Shown: positions 1 to 10,400 of the stretch, in pieces
Layout of the letters: each line of letters begins with the position of its first letter
Numbering within the stretch: position 1 is the first letter of the stretch
NCBI GenBank assembly: GCA_025526995.1
Contig: JAHLKG010000001.1
Coordinates: forward strand, 124,001 to 188,000
Direction: 5' to 3'
DNA from: Powellomyces hirtus
Taxonomy: Eukaryota > Chytridiomycota > Chytridiomycetes > Spizellomycetales > Powellomycetaceae
DNA length: 64,000 nucleotides
Translations under genes and position numbers: made by a program
The notes under the pieces: generated by a model
What the model was told of the DNA's origin: nothing
The model's input: the letters and a program-made list of their open reading frames with translations, nothing else
The model's database searches: none

Positions 1-2
1 CC

Positions 3-3000
3 GAGGAGAAGATCACCTACCGGGAGGATACCGTACCGTTTGTGGTCGCGCCAATCAGGGTCGATGCCATACTGGGCTTGCCATTCATATTGGGACTGGA
101 CGTCCGAGGGCTCTTCGACCAAGAGGGCTTTCCAACGATGACGTTCTACCACGACGGCCAGACCCTCAGCCTTCGAGCCAAATCGACCAGCCGCCATTGG
201 GAAGCAACGTCCGCGTGCGCCGCCCGCCTACTCTCCCCACGAGAAGTACGGCCCCGCAGATTCCAGCCGGCGAAGCCAGCACTCAATGCAGAGGGAATCT
301 ACTCGGCCAAGCAATGGAAACGCTTGATGAAGAAGGGCGGGATCACTGGAGTTTTCAAGGTACACATCGTAGATGCGATTCCAGTTGCAGAGGCTCAATT
401 CGTAAGGACGGTCGACGCCAAGAAAAGGGCAATCTTGGAGGAACGACGCCACACCAACACTGAAGCCAAGGCGGCAGATCAAGAGGACCCGCTAGAGGCG
501 CTGGCAGCCGACCATCCGCTCCGACTGACCCTAGAGAAATACGTCACGACGCTATTCACCGAGCAGTCAGGCATGCCTCCGGACCGAGGCGAGGACAATT
601 TCACCATTCGGCTCAAACCCGGCTCGAAGCCCGTGATGCAGCCACTCCGGCATTTGAGCCCTGACAAACTGGACGAGCTCGGCCAGCAGATGCAGCGTTT
701 AATGGACAAGGGTTGGATCTCACACTCTCGCAGTCCGTGGGGCGCGCCCGTCCTATTTGCCCCAGAGAAGGACGGCGGCCTACGCTGCTGCCCGGGCACT
801 GAACAAGATGACTCACAAGGATGCCACGCCACTTCCGAACCTCTCGGAGCTGCGCGACAGGCTTGTCAACATGCGGGTATTCACCACGATCGACATCCGC
901 GACGTGTACCACTGCATCATGATCCGACTGGAAGATAGGGAGAAAACAGCGTTCCGAACACGTTTTGGACATTTCGAATACAATGTTCTACCTTTTGGCT
1001 TAACTAATGCACCTGCTACATTCCAGTGACTAACCAACAAGCTCTTGGGCGACAAGTACGACGCCTACGTGATCTCATACCTCGACGATATTCTCATATT
1101 CAGCACTGACATGAGTTCGCACATTCAGCACGTCAACGAGGTCCTCAAGACCTTGACGGAACATCGCCTCCACGTCAAACCCAGCAAATGTCAATGGGCG
1201 GTTGACGAAGTCGAGTTCTGCGGCCACCGAGTCGGCAAGGATGGCCTGAGTATCGCCCCCTCCAAGGTGACCGCGGTCCGGGAACGACTTCGCCCGACCA
1301 ACTCCCTGGAGCTCCTTAGCTTCATGGGCCTCGTCAACTATGTCAAGGAATACATCCCCAAATATGCACAGATTGCCCTACCCGTAACGAATCTGCAATC
1401 CGGCAACCGCCCATGGCAGTGGGGTGACGAGGAAGATCGAGCGTTCAATCGCTTAAAGGAATTATGCTCCTCGGCACCCACCCTAGCGTATTTCGACCCG
1501 GTGCTCGACACCTACTTGTTTACCGACGCATCGGGCTACGCCTACGGTGGATGGCTGGCACAGCCGGCCGCAGGGGATTTCCCATACCCTCATCCACTAC
1601 CTACCACCAAATCAGGCTTAGCTAACCTTCCGCAACTTCGCCCGGTGACATACTACTCCCGCAAGATGCAACCAGCCGAAACCCGATACCCAGTACATGA
1701 ACAAGAACTGCTGGGGCTGGTCAAATCCATACGCGCCAACCGCCATTACCTCATCGGCCGCCCCTTCCGTGCTTTTGTCAACCACAAATCCCTGATCTAC
1801 CTTCAGGAACAACCCCACCTGTCACGTCGCCAAGCGGGCTGGGTCGAGTTCCTCCAACAGTTCGATTTCTCAGTGGAATACCTCCCCGGCACATGGAACT
1901 CGATCGCCGACTTCCTAAGTCGCGACCCGACTTACGCCCCCAAGTGTGCGACCTGCCAGGCCAAGATCGACGTGGTCACCGCCATTGTGCAACCGGAGAT
2001 AACCGCAACGACGCACATGCCGACCGATGCGGACTGGACCCGAGCGCTCGCATCCGATGATTTTGGCCAAAACATCCTCCTAACCCTTGACGGTCCACAG
2101 GAGAACCTGTCCGGCCATGCGCGCCGATTCCGGACAGTGGACTCCCCTCCGCACCGATTCTTGATGTACCACGACCGTCGGTACGTCCCCGACAGTCTAC
2201 GGGGGCCACTTCTTCAGACCCATCACGACTCCCTCGCGAACGGCGGCCACTCCGGTGTACAACGGACGCTCGCCAAACTTCTGGAGTCGTACTATTGGCC
2301 TCACATGGAACGTGATGTGTACCAATATGTCCGCACTTGCCCTACATGCCAACGTCACAAGCGCGCCGCACCGATCGGTTTCCTCCGCAGCTTACCAATC
2401 CTCGACGCTCGTTGGCAACAAATCGGCATGAATATATTCTTCCCCACGTCAGGCTCTAAGGGGGGGGAACCTCGGGTAGAGCTCGACACGACGAAGAACC
2501 CTTCGCACAACACCGGCGAGAGACTGACCAAGACGGCGGACGCCGTACTCCTCATCGTTGACTACCTTTCATGCCGCGTGATACTTCTACCTACTAACAC
2601 ACGTGCTACAGCTCAGGAGACGGCTCAACTCTTTCTGGAACAGGCATTTCGCCACACGGGGTTGCCCCACACCATTGTGAGCGACCGGGACCCCAAGTGG
2701 CTATCAGAATTCTGGCGGTACCTTATGCGGGCACTCGACGTCAAGCAGGAACTCTCGTCGGCACAACACCAACAGACCGATGGCAAGGCGGAGAACGCCA
2801 TCAAGACGATCAAGGGAATCATGGGCTCCTATCTTGACTATGCCGGCTCCAACTGGAAGAGCTTACTCCCCACCCTCGAGTACAACTACAACCGAACGCC
2901 GCAGATGTCGACGGGACTATCCCCTTTCGAGATTGACCTAGGCCGCGTTCCCCGGGTACCGAACCAATGGGTAGCACCTAACCCTGGGGAGATGATAAGG

Positions 3001-3624
3001 CAATCGGCACGAACCGCCGTGGAGAGACGGATTAAGGAATTCGCCAACGTGAGTCGCATCGTGCAGCAACGGCTCCGAGACGCACAGGACCAGCAGGCAA
3101 AGTACTACGACCGCAAGAAGCACACGGAAGCATACCGAGAGGGTGACAAGGTCTTACTTCACCGTGAGGGTATCGCGATTACCAGCGTCACCACAAGGAA
3201 CAAAAAGCTGGCTGAACATTGGATTGGGCCATTCACAGTACGCGGCAAGGGCCCGCATCCTGACACCTACGAGCTCGAACTACCCAAGGAGTTCACCGGG
3301 TTGCACCCAGTCTTTCATGTCAGCATTCTGAGACGTTACCATGACCCGGGCGGTACCCTGTACAGACAGGTCACCGCTCCGCCTGAGCCCGAGAAGGACG
3401 AAGACGGTCAGGAGACCTACCAAGTGGACAAGATCCTAAACGCCAGATGGCACAGGAACACAGAGCAGTTCTTAGTCAAGTGGACAGGTTACGACAGCAC
3501 CCAGAACACGTGGGAGCCGTATGCACACGTGAAGGGGACGACCGCACTGGAAGAATGGCTTCGGGAGCACCCCGGAGAGGACCGCGGCCAAAGGCTAGCA
3601 GCCAGGCGACGTAAGAGAACCTAG
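3..3624 (+). pseudogene. Gypsy-1a pol (PR end, RT, RNase H, integrase, chromodomain), broken
   Basis: The frame is open from base 3, entering in the protease C-terminus (ILGLPFILGLD). An 8 bp deletion near 791, judged against Gypsy-1c at 46887-46900, removes part of the RT motif around CIDYRALNK and shifts the frame. The frame then meets TGA at 1027-1029, where Gypsy-1c has CGA. After that one frame runs to 3624 with the YLDD catalytic motif, RNase H (FTDAS, HEQELL), the integrase zinc finger, the integrase core (second Asp in SDRDP, Glu in GKAEN) and a C-terminal chromodomain (about 3412-3560). Two active-site acidic residues are replaced by Asn: RNase H VNHKSL (Gypsy-1c has VDHKSL) and the first integrase Asp (GMNIFF; Gypsy-1b has GMDIFF). 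The gene cannot make a working polyprotein. Confidence 0.93.
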
Positions 3625-3697
3625 ATAGCGAGCTGTACGGTAGATTAACAAGAGATATGCTACTTGAGGTAGAGGACATTATAGCGCGAGATCTCGG

Positions 3698-4528
3698 CAT
3701 CGTTGGACGATGGCCGAAGGCTGCTGGGCAGCATACCTCGCTGGGCGAGATGCCGGCATCGTTGGACGATGGCCGAAGGCTGCTGGGCAGCATACCTCAC
3801 TGGGTGAGATGCCGGGATCGCTGGGCGATGAGCCGACGGCTTGCCGATGCAAGGTGACCGGCACCAGATTTGCATGGCAGCATACCTCGAGACCCGTGGG
3901 GACCATGGCCGTGGTACATACCTACGCGAAGGGGAAGAGAAGGGCTTCGGCCAAGATACCGGCATCGTTTGACGATGGGCCGAAGGCCGCTGGGCGGCAT
4001 ACCTCACTGGGTGAGAAGGGTGATGCTGGGCATCGACCGGCTGCCGATGCAAGGTGACCGGCACCAGATTTGCATGGCAGCGTACCTCGAGACCCGCGGG
4101 GACCATGTCCGTAATACATACCCACGCGAAGGGGAAGAGAAGGGCTTCGGCCAGGATACCGGCATTGTTTGACTATGGGCCGAAGGTCGCTGGGCGACAT
4201 ACCTCGCTGGGCGAGATGCCGGGATCGCTGGGCGATGAGCCGAAGACTGCGAGGCAGTAGACCTCACAAGGTGAGATGCCGGCATCGTTGGACGATGGCC
4301 GAAGACTGCGAGGCAGTAGACCTCACGAGGTGAGATGCCGGCATTGTTGGACGATGGCCGAAGGCTGCTGGGCAGCATATCTCGCTGGGCGAGATGCCGG
4401 AATCGTTGGACGATGAGCCGAAGACTGCAAGGCAGTAGACCTCACTAGGTGAGATACCGGCATCGTTGGACGATGGCCGGGGAACCGTTGGACGGTCTTC
4501 CCAACGGGGAAGTGTGATGCAGGGCATC
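3698..4528 (+). repeat. Array of about 30 three-base-loop hairpins, Gypsy-1a 3' region
   Basis: The basic unit is 59 bp: a 15-mer hairpin (CATCGT-TGG-ACGATG), spacer GCCGAAG, a 13-mer hairpin (GCTGC-TGG-GCAGC), spacer ATAC, a second 13-mer hairpin (CTCGC-TGG-GCGAG), spacer ATGCCGG. I count 30 hairpins in 831 bp. About 28 have perfect stems, one has a G-T wobble and one is imperfect. Loops are mostly TGG, otherwise TTG, GAG, AAG, TAG or AGG, and the penultimate hairpin has a four-base loop. Stems at the same unit position differ in sequence but stay complementary: GCTGC/GCAGC, GCCGC/GCGGC, GTCGC/GCGAC and ACTGC/GCAGT. A roughly 200 bp block (about 3843-4042) is repeated inside the array and carries extra non-hairpin sequence. 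No convincing protein frame covers it. Confidence 0.9.
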
Positions 4529-4729
4529 TACCATGAGTACCATAGCCGGGAGGAAGCCGAGTGACATTGGACACAGCGGACGCATACGAAATGCTATAAG
4601 GCTCAAGGGAGCACAGCGATGAGAAGGCAAGTACAGCGATGAGATTGTGGTACTGAATTTGATTATACGGGCCGAAGGCCAGGCCCCGAAGGAGCAACAG
4701 ACAACAAGTGAAAGTATGTACAAGAAGGA

Positions 4730-4760
4730 GGGGAGGAGAGTTGTTGGGGGTGTCAGCCAT
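4730..4760 (-). pseudogene. 5' stub of the Gypsy-1 antisense Cys-rich gene
   Basis: Reading the minus strand from 4760 gives an ATG and about nine codons (M-A-D-T-P-N-N-S-P) that match the start of the intact antisense gene in Gypsy-1c at 51537. The sequence then jumps to material that lies beyond that gene's stop, so about 740 bp, nearly the whole gene, has been deleted. GGGGAG-like tracts at both edges could have recombined. The same stub is at 12488-12518 in Gypsy-1b. Confidence 0.7.
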
Positions 4761-4761
4761 G

Positions 4762-4806
4762 GTGTGTGTGTGTGTGTGTGTGTGCGTATGTGTGTGTGTG
4801 TGGTGT
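4762..4806 (+). repeat. (TG)n microsatellite in Gypsy-1a 3' region
   Basis: About 45 bp of TG repeat with a CGTA interruption. It lies just upstream (on the minus strand) of the antisense gene stub, where Gypsy-1c has a related TG/TATG tract. Repeated at 12520-12564. Sequence from 4807 to 5211 holds no gene I can support; a TTTTAAAGG stretch near 4868 could be a TATA-like element for the antisense gene. Confidence 0.9.
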
Positions 4807-5219
4807 GAGTTCGTCGAGCTACAAAGAAAAGAAGAGCGAGAGGGGGGGAGATTCGACGGGCAGTACCTTTTAAAGGCTCGACCTGCTTGGGAACGCTCGG
4901 AAATTCAGGTGTTAGTGTTTCATCCCCTACGGAGCGCAGCAGATGTTACTTATCGAAATCCGTATGGAGGAAGCTACTTGTGATTCATCTAGGGCCCCTA
5001 CGAAGAGAGAAATAGACTTTCCGACGGCTTCGCGCACCACGAAGGGCGGAGACTACCCGTCGGAGACTACCGCGACGCGACCCGTGCCAGGGTCGCCTCC
5101 CCAGCCTCATCTTCCCACAACCACGTCAGCATCCGTTAACCCGCCGCCGCCCGGCTTAGGCAAGCTTCGCCTCGCTGAAGAGATTCGAGCCTAAGAGATA
5201 GTCGCGAGTCTAAGGGGGG

Positions 5220-5494
5220 TGTAATGAGGCGTGGCTCACCAGCCTAAGCCTAGACACGCGTCGGGAAGGGCCCCACGCGAGATGGATGCTAGCGTCAGCA
5301 TCCCGAAGGGTACTAGACCTCAGGGATGGCCACGAATGGCCATCACGTGACCAGGGCCGCTCCGCGGCCTAGAAGAAAAGAAGGAATGCTCCGACGAGGG
5401 CGCATTCAGGACTTAGTGATCTAACAGTAGAATTAGAGATAGGGAATTCCCGAATAGAAGACTAGACTCTGGCAACGGACCTAGTATTATTACA
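5220..5494 (+). repeat. Gypsy-1a 3' LTR (275 bp)
   Basis: Begins TGTAAT and ends ATTACA, a perfect 6 bp inverted terminal repeat with TG...CA ends. It is preceded by a purine tract (TAAGGGGGG, 5211-5219), the expected polypurine tract. The same 275 bp occurs at 12978-13252 and, with a few changes, at 38204-38478 and 51997-52271. Confidence 0.95.
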
Positions 5495-5947
5495 CATAGC
5501 CTGGATAGGGAGCGGCTCCTGAGCGGCTTTGTCCATTGAACAGGGAGCTCAAGCTTTGTTGGAAATGCAGAGGATTGGACAAATTTGAGACAGCCTGCTT
5601 GTATTGCCTTTGTAGAGGGTTTACAGAGGTCTTCTGTAATGCAGATGACAATGTAGCATTGTCAAATGCACGGAGATGTAATGTATGTGAATGTATTTTT
5701 TATGTCTCAAGTTTTATTGGTAATGTCTCGCTTGTCAAGCGTTCTAATCTACTTATTCTCCAATCACGTGATCTCAAGTGATCCAATTCAGCTCTTAGCA
5801 TTACTGGTATCATGGTTACGTGTTCTAGTCGGAAGATCCAAGTGAGGAGCTAATGTAAGGACTAATGTAGAGTATGCATGGCTCAACATTTCAATAGGAG
5901 TATGTTGTCTCCGTGTAAGTCATGGCATCTGTGGCGCCCACCACTGA
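5495..5947. other. Junction between tandem Gypsy-1 copies; no gene
   Basis: The first 65 bp (5495-5559) are repeated exactly after the second copy at 13253-13317, so the duplication includes flanking DNA. From 5560 the sequences diverge. The remaining 388 bp (5560-5947) is fairly AT-rich and matches nothing else I could see in the window. A short open frame crosses the 5559/5560 junction, but I see no reason to call it a gene. Confidence 0.75.
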
Positions 5948-6212
5948 TGTAATGAGGCGTGGCTCGCCAGCCTAAGCCTTGACACGCGTCGGGAAGGGCC
6001 CCGCGCGAGATGGATGCTAGCGTCAGCATCCCAAAGGGTACTAGACCTCAGGGGTGGTCACGGATGGTCATCACATGACCAGGACTGCAGAAGAAAAGTA
6101 GGAATACTCCGACGAGGGCGTATTCAAGACTTAGAGATCTTACAGTAGAATTAGACATAGGGAATTCCCGTATAGAAGACTAGACTCTGGCAACGGACCT
6201 AGTATTATTACA
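5948..6212 (+). repeat. Gypsy-1b 5' LTR (265 bp, diverged)
   Basis: TGTAAT...ATTACA ends as in the other copies, but with many substitutions and about 10 bp missing around 6080-6090, where the other LTRs have the palindromic GCCGCTCCGCGGCCT. It is clearly older than, or from a different lineage to, the 3' LTR at 12978-13252. Confidence 0.92.
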
Positions 6213-6226
6213 TGGTAGCACCACCC
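6213..6226 (+). promoter_or_regulatory. Primer-binding site, tRNA 3'-end type
   Basis: TGGTAGCACCACCC starts directly after the LTR. TGG pairs with the CCA end of a tRNA. The first eight bases equal those of the yeast Ty1 site, which uses the 3' end of initiator Met tRNA. The same site occurs in Gypsy-1c (38479), Gypsy-2 (46301-46315, minus) and Gypsy-3 (23781-23792, minus). Assignment to initiator Met is inference. Confidence 0.75.
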
Positions 6227-6240
6227 CGTAGACGACAACA

Positions 6241-7467
6241 ATGGCACGTAGCACCAGGAACAGTCCAATGGCAGGAGAAAGCCCGGCAGTAGGAGAACCT
6301 GAAGTCGACACACCGACCGACAACCCCGTCATAATGTTGACTGCACAACTGGCGGAGACCCAACGCCTACTGCAGGAACAGATCGCAATGGGAGAGGCAC
6401 GCTTCGCCACTCTCCTCTCAAGGATTCCGACTCCAGTCCAACCGGCAGCTGCAGCACCGCACGTCGACATCATCCTGGCGGAAGAAAACCGAGCACGAAT
6501 GCAAGCCGAAAAGGAACGCCGCGAGAACCTTCGCAAGCAGCTGACACACTTCGACGGCAAAGGAAACAGCGAGGAAATGGTGTCTAAGGTCGACGAGTTC
6601 TTGAAGGTCCATACACGCTACCTTGAGGCAACCACCTTCAGGACGGACCACCGGGACGTCGATCACATCTCAGGCTACCTCAAGGAGACCGCCGACGAGT
6701 GGTGGCAGATGCTCAGGGATGCCGACGACCAGCCCTCGACATTGGAGAAATTCACGAGGATCCTCCGCATCCGCTTTTACCCCGCCAACTTACAAAACAC
6801 CGCAGAAGCAAAGATGAAGCAGCTGGTTTTCACTAATAGCATATCGGAGTATATCGCCAAGTTCAATACCCTTCGGGCCCAGATCGCAACGCTCGATGAC
6901 AAGGAGCGGCTTACCCCAAGGCAAGAGCGTGACTACTTCTTGACCGGATTCTTGACCAACCATGTCGGCCAGCGCATTCGGGACCACTGCTATGCCGCAA
7001 TCATGAGGAATAATGGCGCCGAGATCCCGATCACCGAGCTACAGAACAAAGCTCTACTATGCTACAGGATTCGAGGCTATGCGGACGATGTCGCGCGGGT
7101 AACCCCCGACGGAAGGAGACGTCAGTATGCTGCAGTCCAGCCGGCTCAGGTACATCGAGGGAACTATCAAGCACGCGAAAGGGGACGCCACACCCCCTAT
7201 GGCTCAGGTCGTCCCACACGCGGTATGGACAACTACCAAGGGATTTCACGCCGTGAGCGCACCATCTATGATGAACGCCGTGAGCGCAACGAATGTTTCA
7301 ACTGCGGGGGCAAGGGGCATTACGCCCGTGGGTGCCCAGCAAGTAAAGGCAAAACCGGTGAGCATAGGATGTTCGCCGCCCCTGTAGAGATCACCGAAGG
7401 GTCCGGAGATGAGGCAGCCAGCGACGGGGGCTCAGTCAACAGCTCGGATTTTCGCCCCGGGTGCTGA
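6241..7467 (+). CDS. gag: Gypsy-1b gag (408 aa)
   Basis: Nucleocapsid/capsid polyprotein of the retrotransposon, which packages element RNA in virus-like particles. The N-terminal part is Gln/Glu-rich. The middle has a retrotransposon-gag domain (YLKETADEWW, then RIRFYP, about residues 140-190). A CCHC zinc knuckle lies near residues 352-365 (CFNC, then GH, then C) in an Arg-rich region, followed by an acidic tail. The start at 6241 lies 28 bp after the LTR and directly follows the primer site. The frame is intact although pol is dead. pol overlaps the end in the -1 frame. Gypsy-1c gag is almost identical but five residues shorter near the N-terminus. Confidence 0.95.
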   Translation: MARSTRNSPMAGESPAVGEPEVDTPTDNPVIMLTAQLAETQRLLQEQIAMGEARFATLLSRIPTPVQPAAAAPHVDIILAEENRARMQAEKERRENLRKQLTHFDGKGNSEEMVSKVDEFLKVHTRYLEATTFRTDHRDVDHISGYLKETADEWWQMLRDADDQPSTLEKFTRILRIRFYPANLQNTAEAKMKQLVFTNSISEYIAKFNTLRAQIATLDDKERLTPRQERDYFLTGFLTNHVGQRIRDHCYAAIMRNNGAEIPITELQNKALLCYRIRGYADDVARVTPDGRRRQYAAVQPAQVHRGNYQARERGRHTPYGSGRPTRGMDNYQGISRRERTIYDERRERNECFNCGGKGHYARGCPASKGKTGEHRMFAAPVEITEGSGDEAASDGGSVNSSDFRPGC

Positions 7468-10400
7468 ACGCTTGCACCGTCTCAGTACCCCAACCCCGGA
7501 TGCAAGACAAGATCCCCACGGACAGACCGGGACCCCGCATTCACAGGAAGACATTTGTGGTCCATGGGAAGGTACAAGGGCACTTTGCCCGCATCCTAAT
7601 CGACACTGGATGTAATACCCTGATCATCAGCGACACTTGGGCCGCCAAACACGGCCTCCGGACCTACACCTCTCCAACTCCGCTGGAGGTCCGGTGGGGC
7701 GACAGAGCGGAAAACTACGGGGCAACAAAGATGACCTGTGGGGACCTCTCGGTGTTCACCGAGGAGAAGATCACCTACCGGGAGGATACCGTACCGTTTG
7801 TGGTCGCGCCAATCAGGGTCGATGCCATACTGGGCTTGCCATTCATATTGGGACTGGACGTCCGAGGGCTCTTCGACCAAGAGGGCTTTCCAACGATGAC
7901 GTTCTACCACGACGGCCAGACCCTCAGCCTTCGAGCCAAATTGACCAGCCGCCATTGGGAAGCAACGTCCGCGTGCGCCGCCCGCCTACTCTCCCCACGA
8001 GAAGTACGGCCCCGCAGATTCCAGCCGGCGAAGCCAGCACTCAATGCAGAGGGAATCTACTCGGCCAAGCAATGGAAACGCTTGATGAAGAAGGGCGGGA
8101 TCACTGGAGTTTTCAAGGTACACATCGTAGATGCGATTCCAGTTGCAGAGGCTCAATTCGTAAGGACGGTCGACGCCAAGAAAAGGGCAATCTTGGAGGA
8201 ACGACGCCACACCAACACTGAAGCCAAGGCGGCAGATCAAGAGGACCCGCTAGAGGCGCTGGCAGCCGACCATCCGCTCCGACTGACCCTAGAGAAATAC
8301 GTCACGACGCTATTCACCGAGCAGTCAGGCATGCCTCCGGACCGAGGCGAGGACAATTTCACCATTCGGCTCAAACCCGGCTCGAAGCCCGTGATGCAGC
8401 CACTCCGGCATTTGAGCCCTGACAAACTGGACGAGCTCGGCCAGCAGATGCAGCGTTTAATGGACAAGGGTTGGATCTCACACTCTCGCAGTCCGTGGGG
8501 CGCGCCCGTCCTATTTGCCCCAGAGAAGGACGGCGGCCTACGCTGCTGCCCGGGCACTGAACAAGATGACTCACAAGGATGCCACGCCACTTCCGAACCT
8601 CTCGGAGCTGCGCGACAGGCTTGTCAACATGCGGGTATTCACCACGATCGACATCCGCGACGTGTACCACTGCATCATGATCCGACTGGAAGATAGGGAG
8701 AAAACAGCGTTCCGAACACGTTTTGGACATTTCGAATACAATGTTCTACCTTTTGGCTTAACTAATGCACCTGCTACATTCCAGTGACTAACCAACAAGC
8801 TCTTGGGCGACAAGTACGACGCCTACGTGATCTCATACCTCGACGATATTCTCATATTCAGCACTGACATGAGTTCGCACATTCAGCACGTCAACGAGGT
8901 CCTCAAGACCTTGACGGAACATCGCCTCCACGTCAAACCCAGCAAATGTCAATGGGCGGTTGACGAAGTCGAGTTCTGCGGCCACCGAGTCGGCAAGGAT
9001 GGCCTGAGTATCGCCCCCTCCAAGGTGACCGCGGTCCGGGAACGACTTCGCCCGACCAACTCCCTGGAGCTCCTTAGCTTCATGGGCCTCGTCAACTATG
9101 TCAAGGAATACATCCCCAAATATGCACAGATTGCCCTACCCGTAACGAATCTGCAATCCGGCAACCGCCCATGGCAGTGGGGTGACGAGGAAGATCGAGC
9201 GTTCAATCGCTTAAAGGAATTATGCTCCTCGGCACCCACCCTAGCGTATTTCGACCCGGTGCTCGACACCTACTTGTTTACCGACGCATCGGGCTACGCC
9301 TACGGTGGATGGCTGGCACAGCCGGCCGCAGGGGATTTCCCATACCCTCATCCACTACCTACCACCAAATCAGGCTTAGCTAACCTTCCGCAACTTCGCC
9401 CGGTGACATACTACTCCCGCAAGATGCAACCAGCCGAAACCCGATACCCAGTACATGAACAAGAACTGCTGGGGCTGGTCAAATCCATACGCGCCAACCG
9501 CCATTACCTCATCGGCCGCCCCTTCCGTGCTTTTGTCAACCACAAATCCCTGATCTACCTTCAGGAACAACCCCACCTGTCACGTCGCCAAGCGGGCTGG
9601 GTCGAGTTCCTCCAACAGTTCGATTTCTCAGTGGAATACCTCCCCGGCACATGGAACTCGATCGCCGACTTCCTAAGTCGCGACCCGACTTACGCCCCCA
9701 AGTGTGCGACCTGCCAGGCCAAGATCGACGTGGTCACCGCCATTGTGCAACCGGAGATAACCGCAACGACGCACATGCCGACCGATGCGGACTGGACCCG
9801 AGCGCTCGCATCCGATGATTTTGGCCAAAACATCCTCCTAACCCTTGACGGTCCACAGGAGAACCTGTCCGGCCATGCGCGCCGATTCCGGACAGTGGAC
9901 TCCCCTCCGCACCGATTCTTGATGTACCACGACCGTCGGTACGTCCCCGACAGTCTACGGGGGCCACTTCTTCAGACCCATCACGACTCCCTCGCGAACG
10001 GCGGCCACTCCGGTGTACAACGGACGCTCGCCAAACTTCTGGAGTCGTACTATTGGCCTCACATGGAACGTGATGTGTACCAATATGTCCGCACTTGCCC
10101 TACATGCCAACGTCACAAGCGCGCCGCACCGATCGGTTTCCTCCGCAGCTTACCAATCCTCGACGCTCGTTGGCAACAAATCGGCATGGATATATTCTTC
10201 CCCACGTCAGGCTCTAAGGGGGGGGAACCTCGGGTAGAGCTCGACACGACGAAGAACCCTTCGCACAACACCGGCGAGAGACTGACCAAGACGGCGGACG
10301 CCGTACTCCTCATCGTTGACTACCTTTCATGCCGCGTGATACTTCTACCTACTAACACACGTGCTACAGCTCAGGAGACGGCTCAACTCTTTCTGGAACA

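Larger units (their letters stand above)
1..5494 (+). mobile_element. Gypsy-1a: Ty3/gypsy chromovirus, 5' part cut off by window edge
   Basis: This is the 3' part of an LTR retrotransposon: protease end, reverse transcriptase, RNase H, integrase, chromodomain, then about 1.6 kb of 3' non-pol sequence and a 275 bp LTR. It matches 7759-13252 base for base except for about five substitutions I noticed (for example at 2431, 3494 and 3892), and shares the same frameshift and stop in pol. It is therefore one half of a tandem duplication, not an independent insertion. The 5' LTR and gag lie outside the window. Confidence 0.95.

Noticed and set aside
3660..4378. Many overlapping open frames on both strands in the hairpin array
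   Set aside because: They arise from GC-rich repeats with few stops. All frames are similarly open and low complexity, and nothing suggests translation.
3698..4528. CRISPR-like array
   Set aside because: Repeats are tandem 59 bp hairpin units with no unique spacers, in a eukaryotic retrotransposon.
5536..5781. Open frame with several CxxC patterns crossing the duplication junction
   Set aside because: It starts in the duplicated 65 bp flank and continues into unrelated sequence, so it spans a rearrangement breakpoint. No splice sites or relatives seen.
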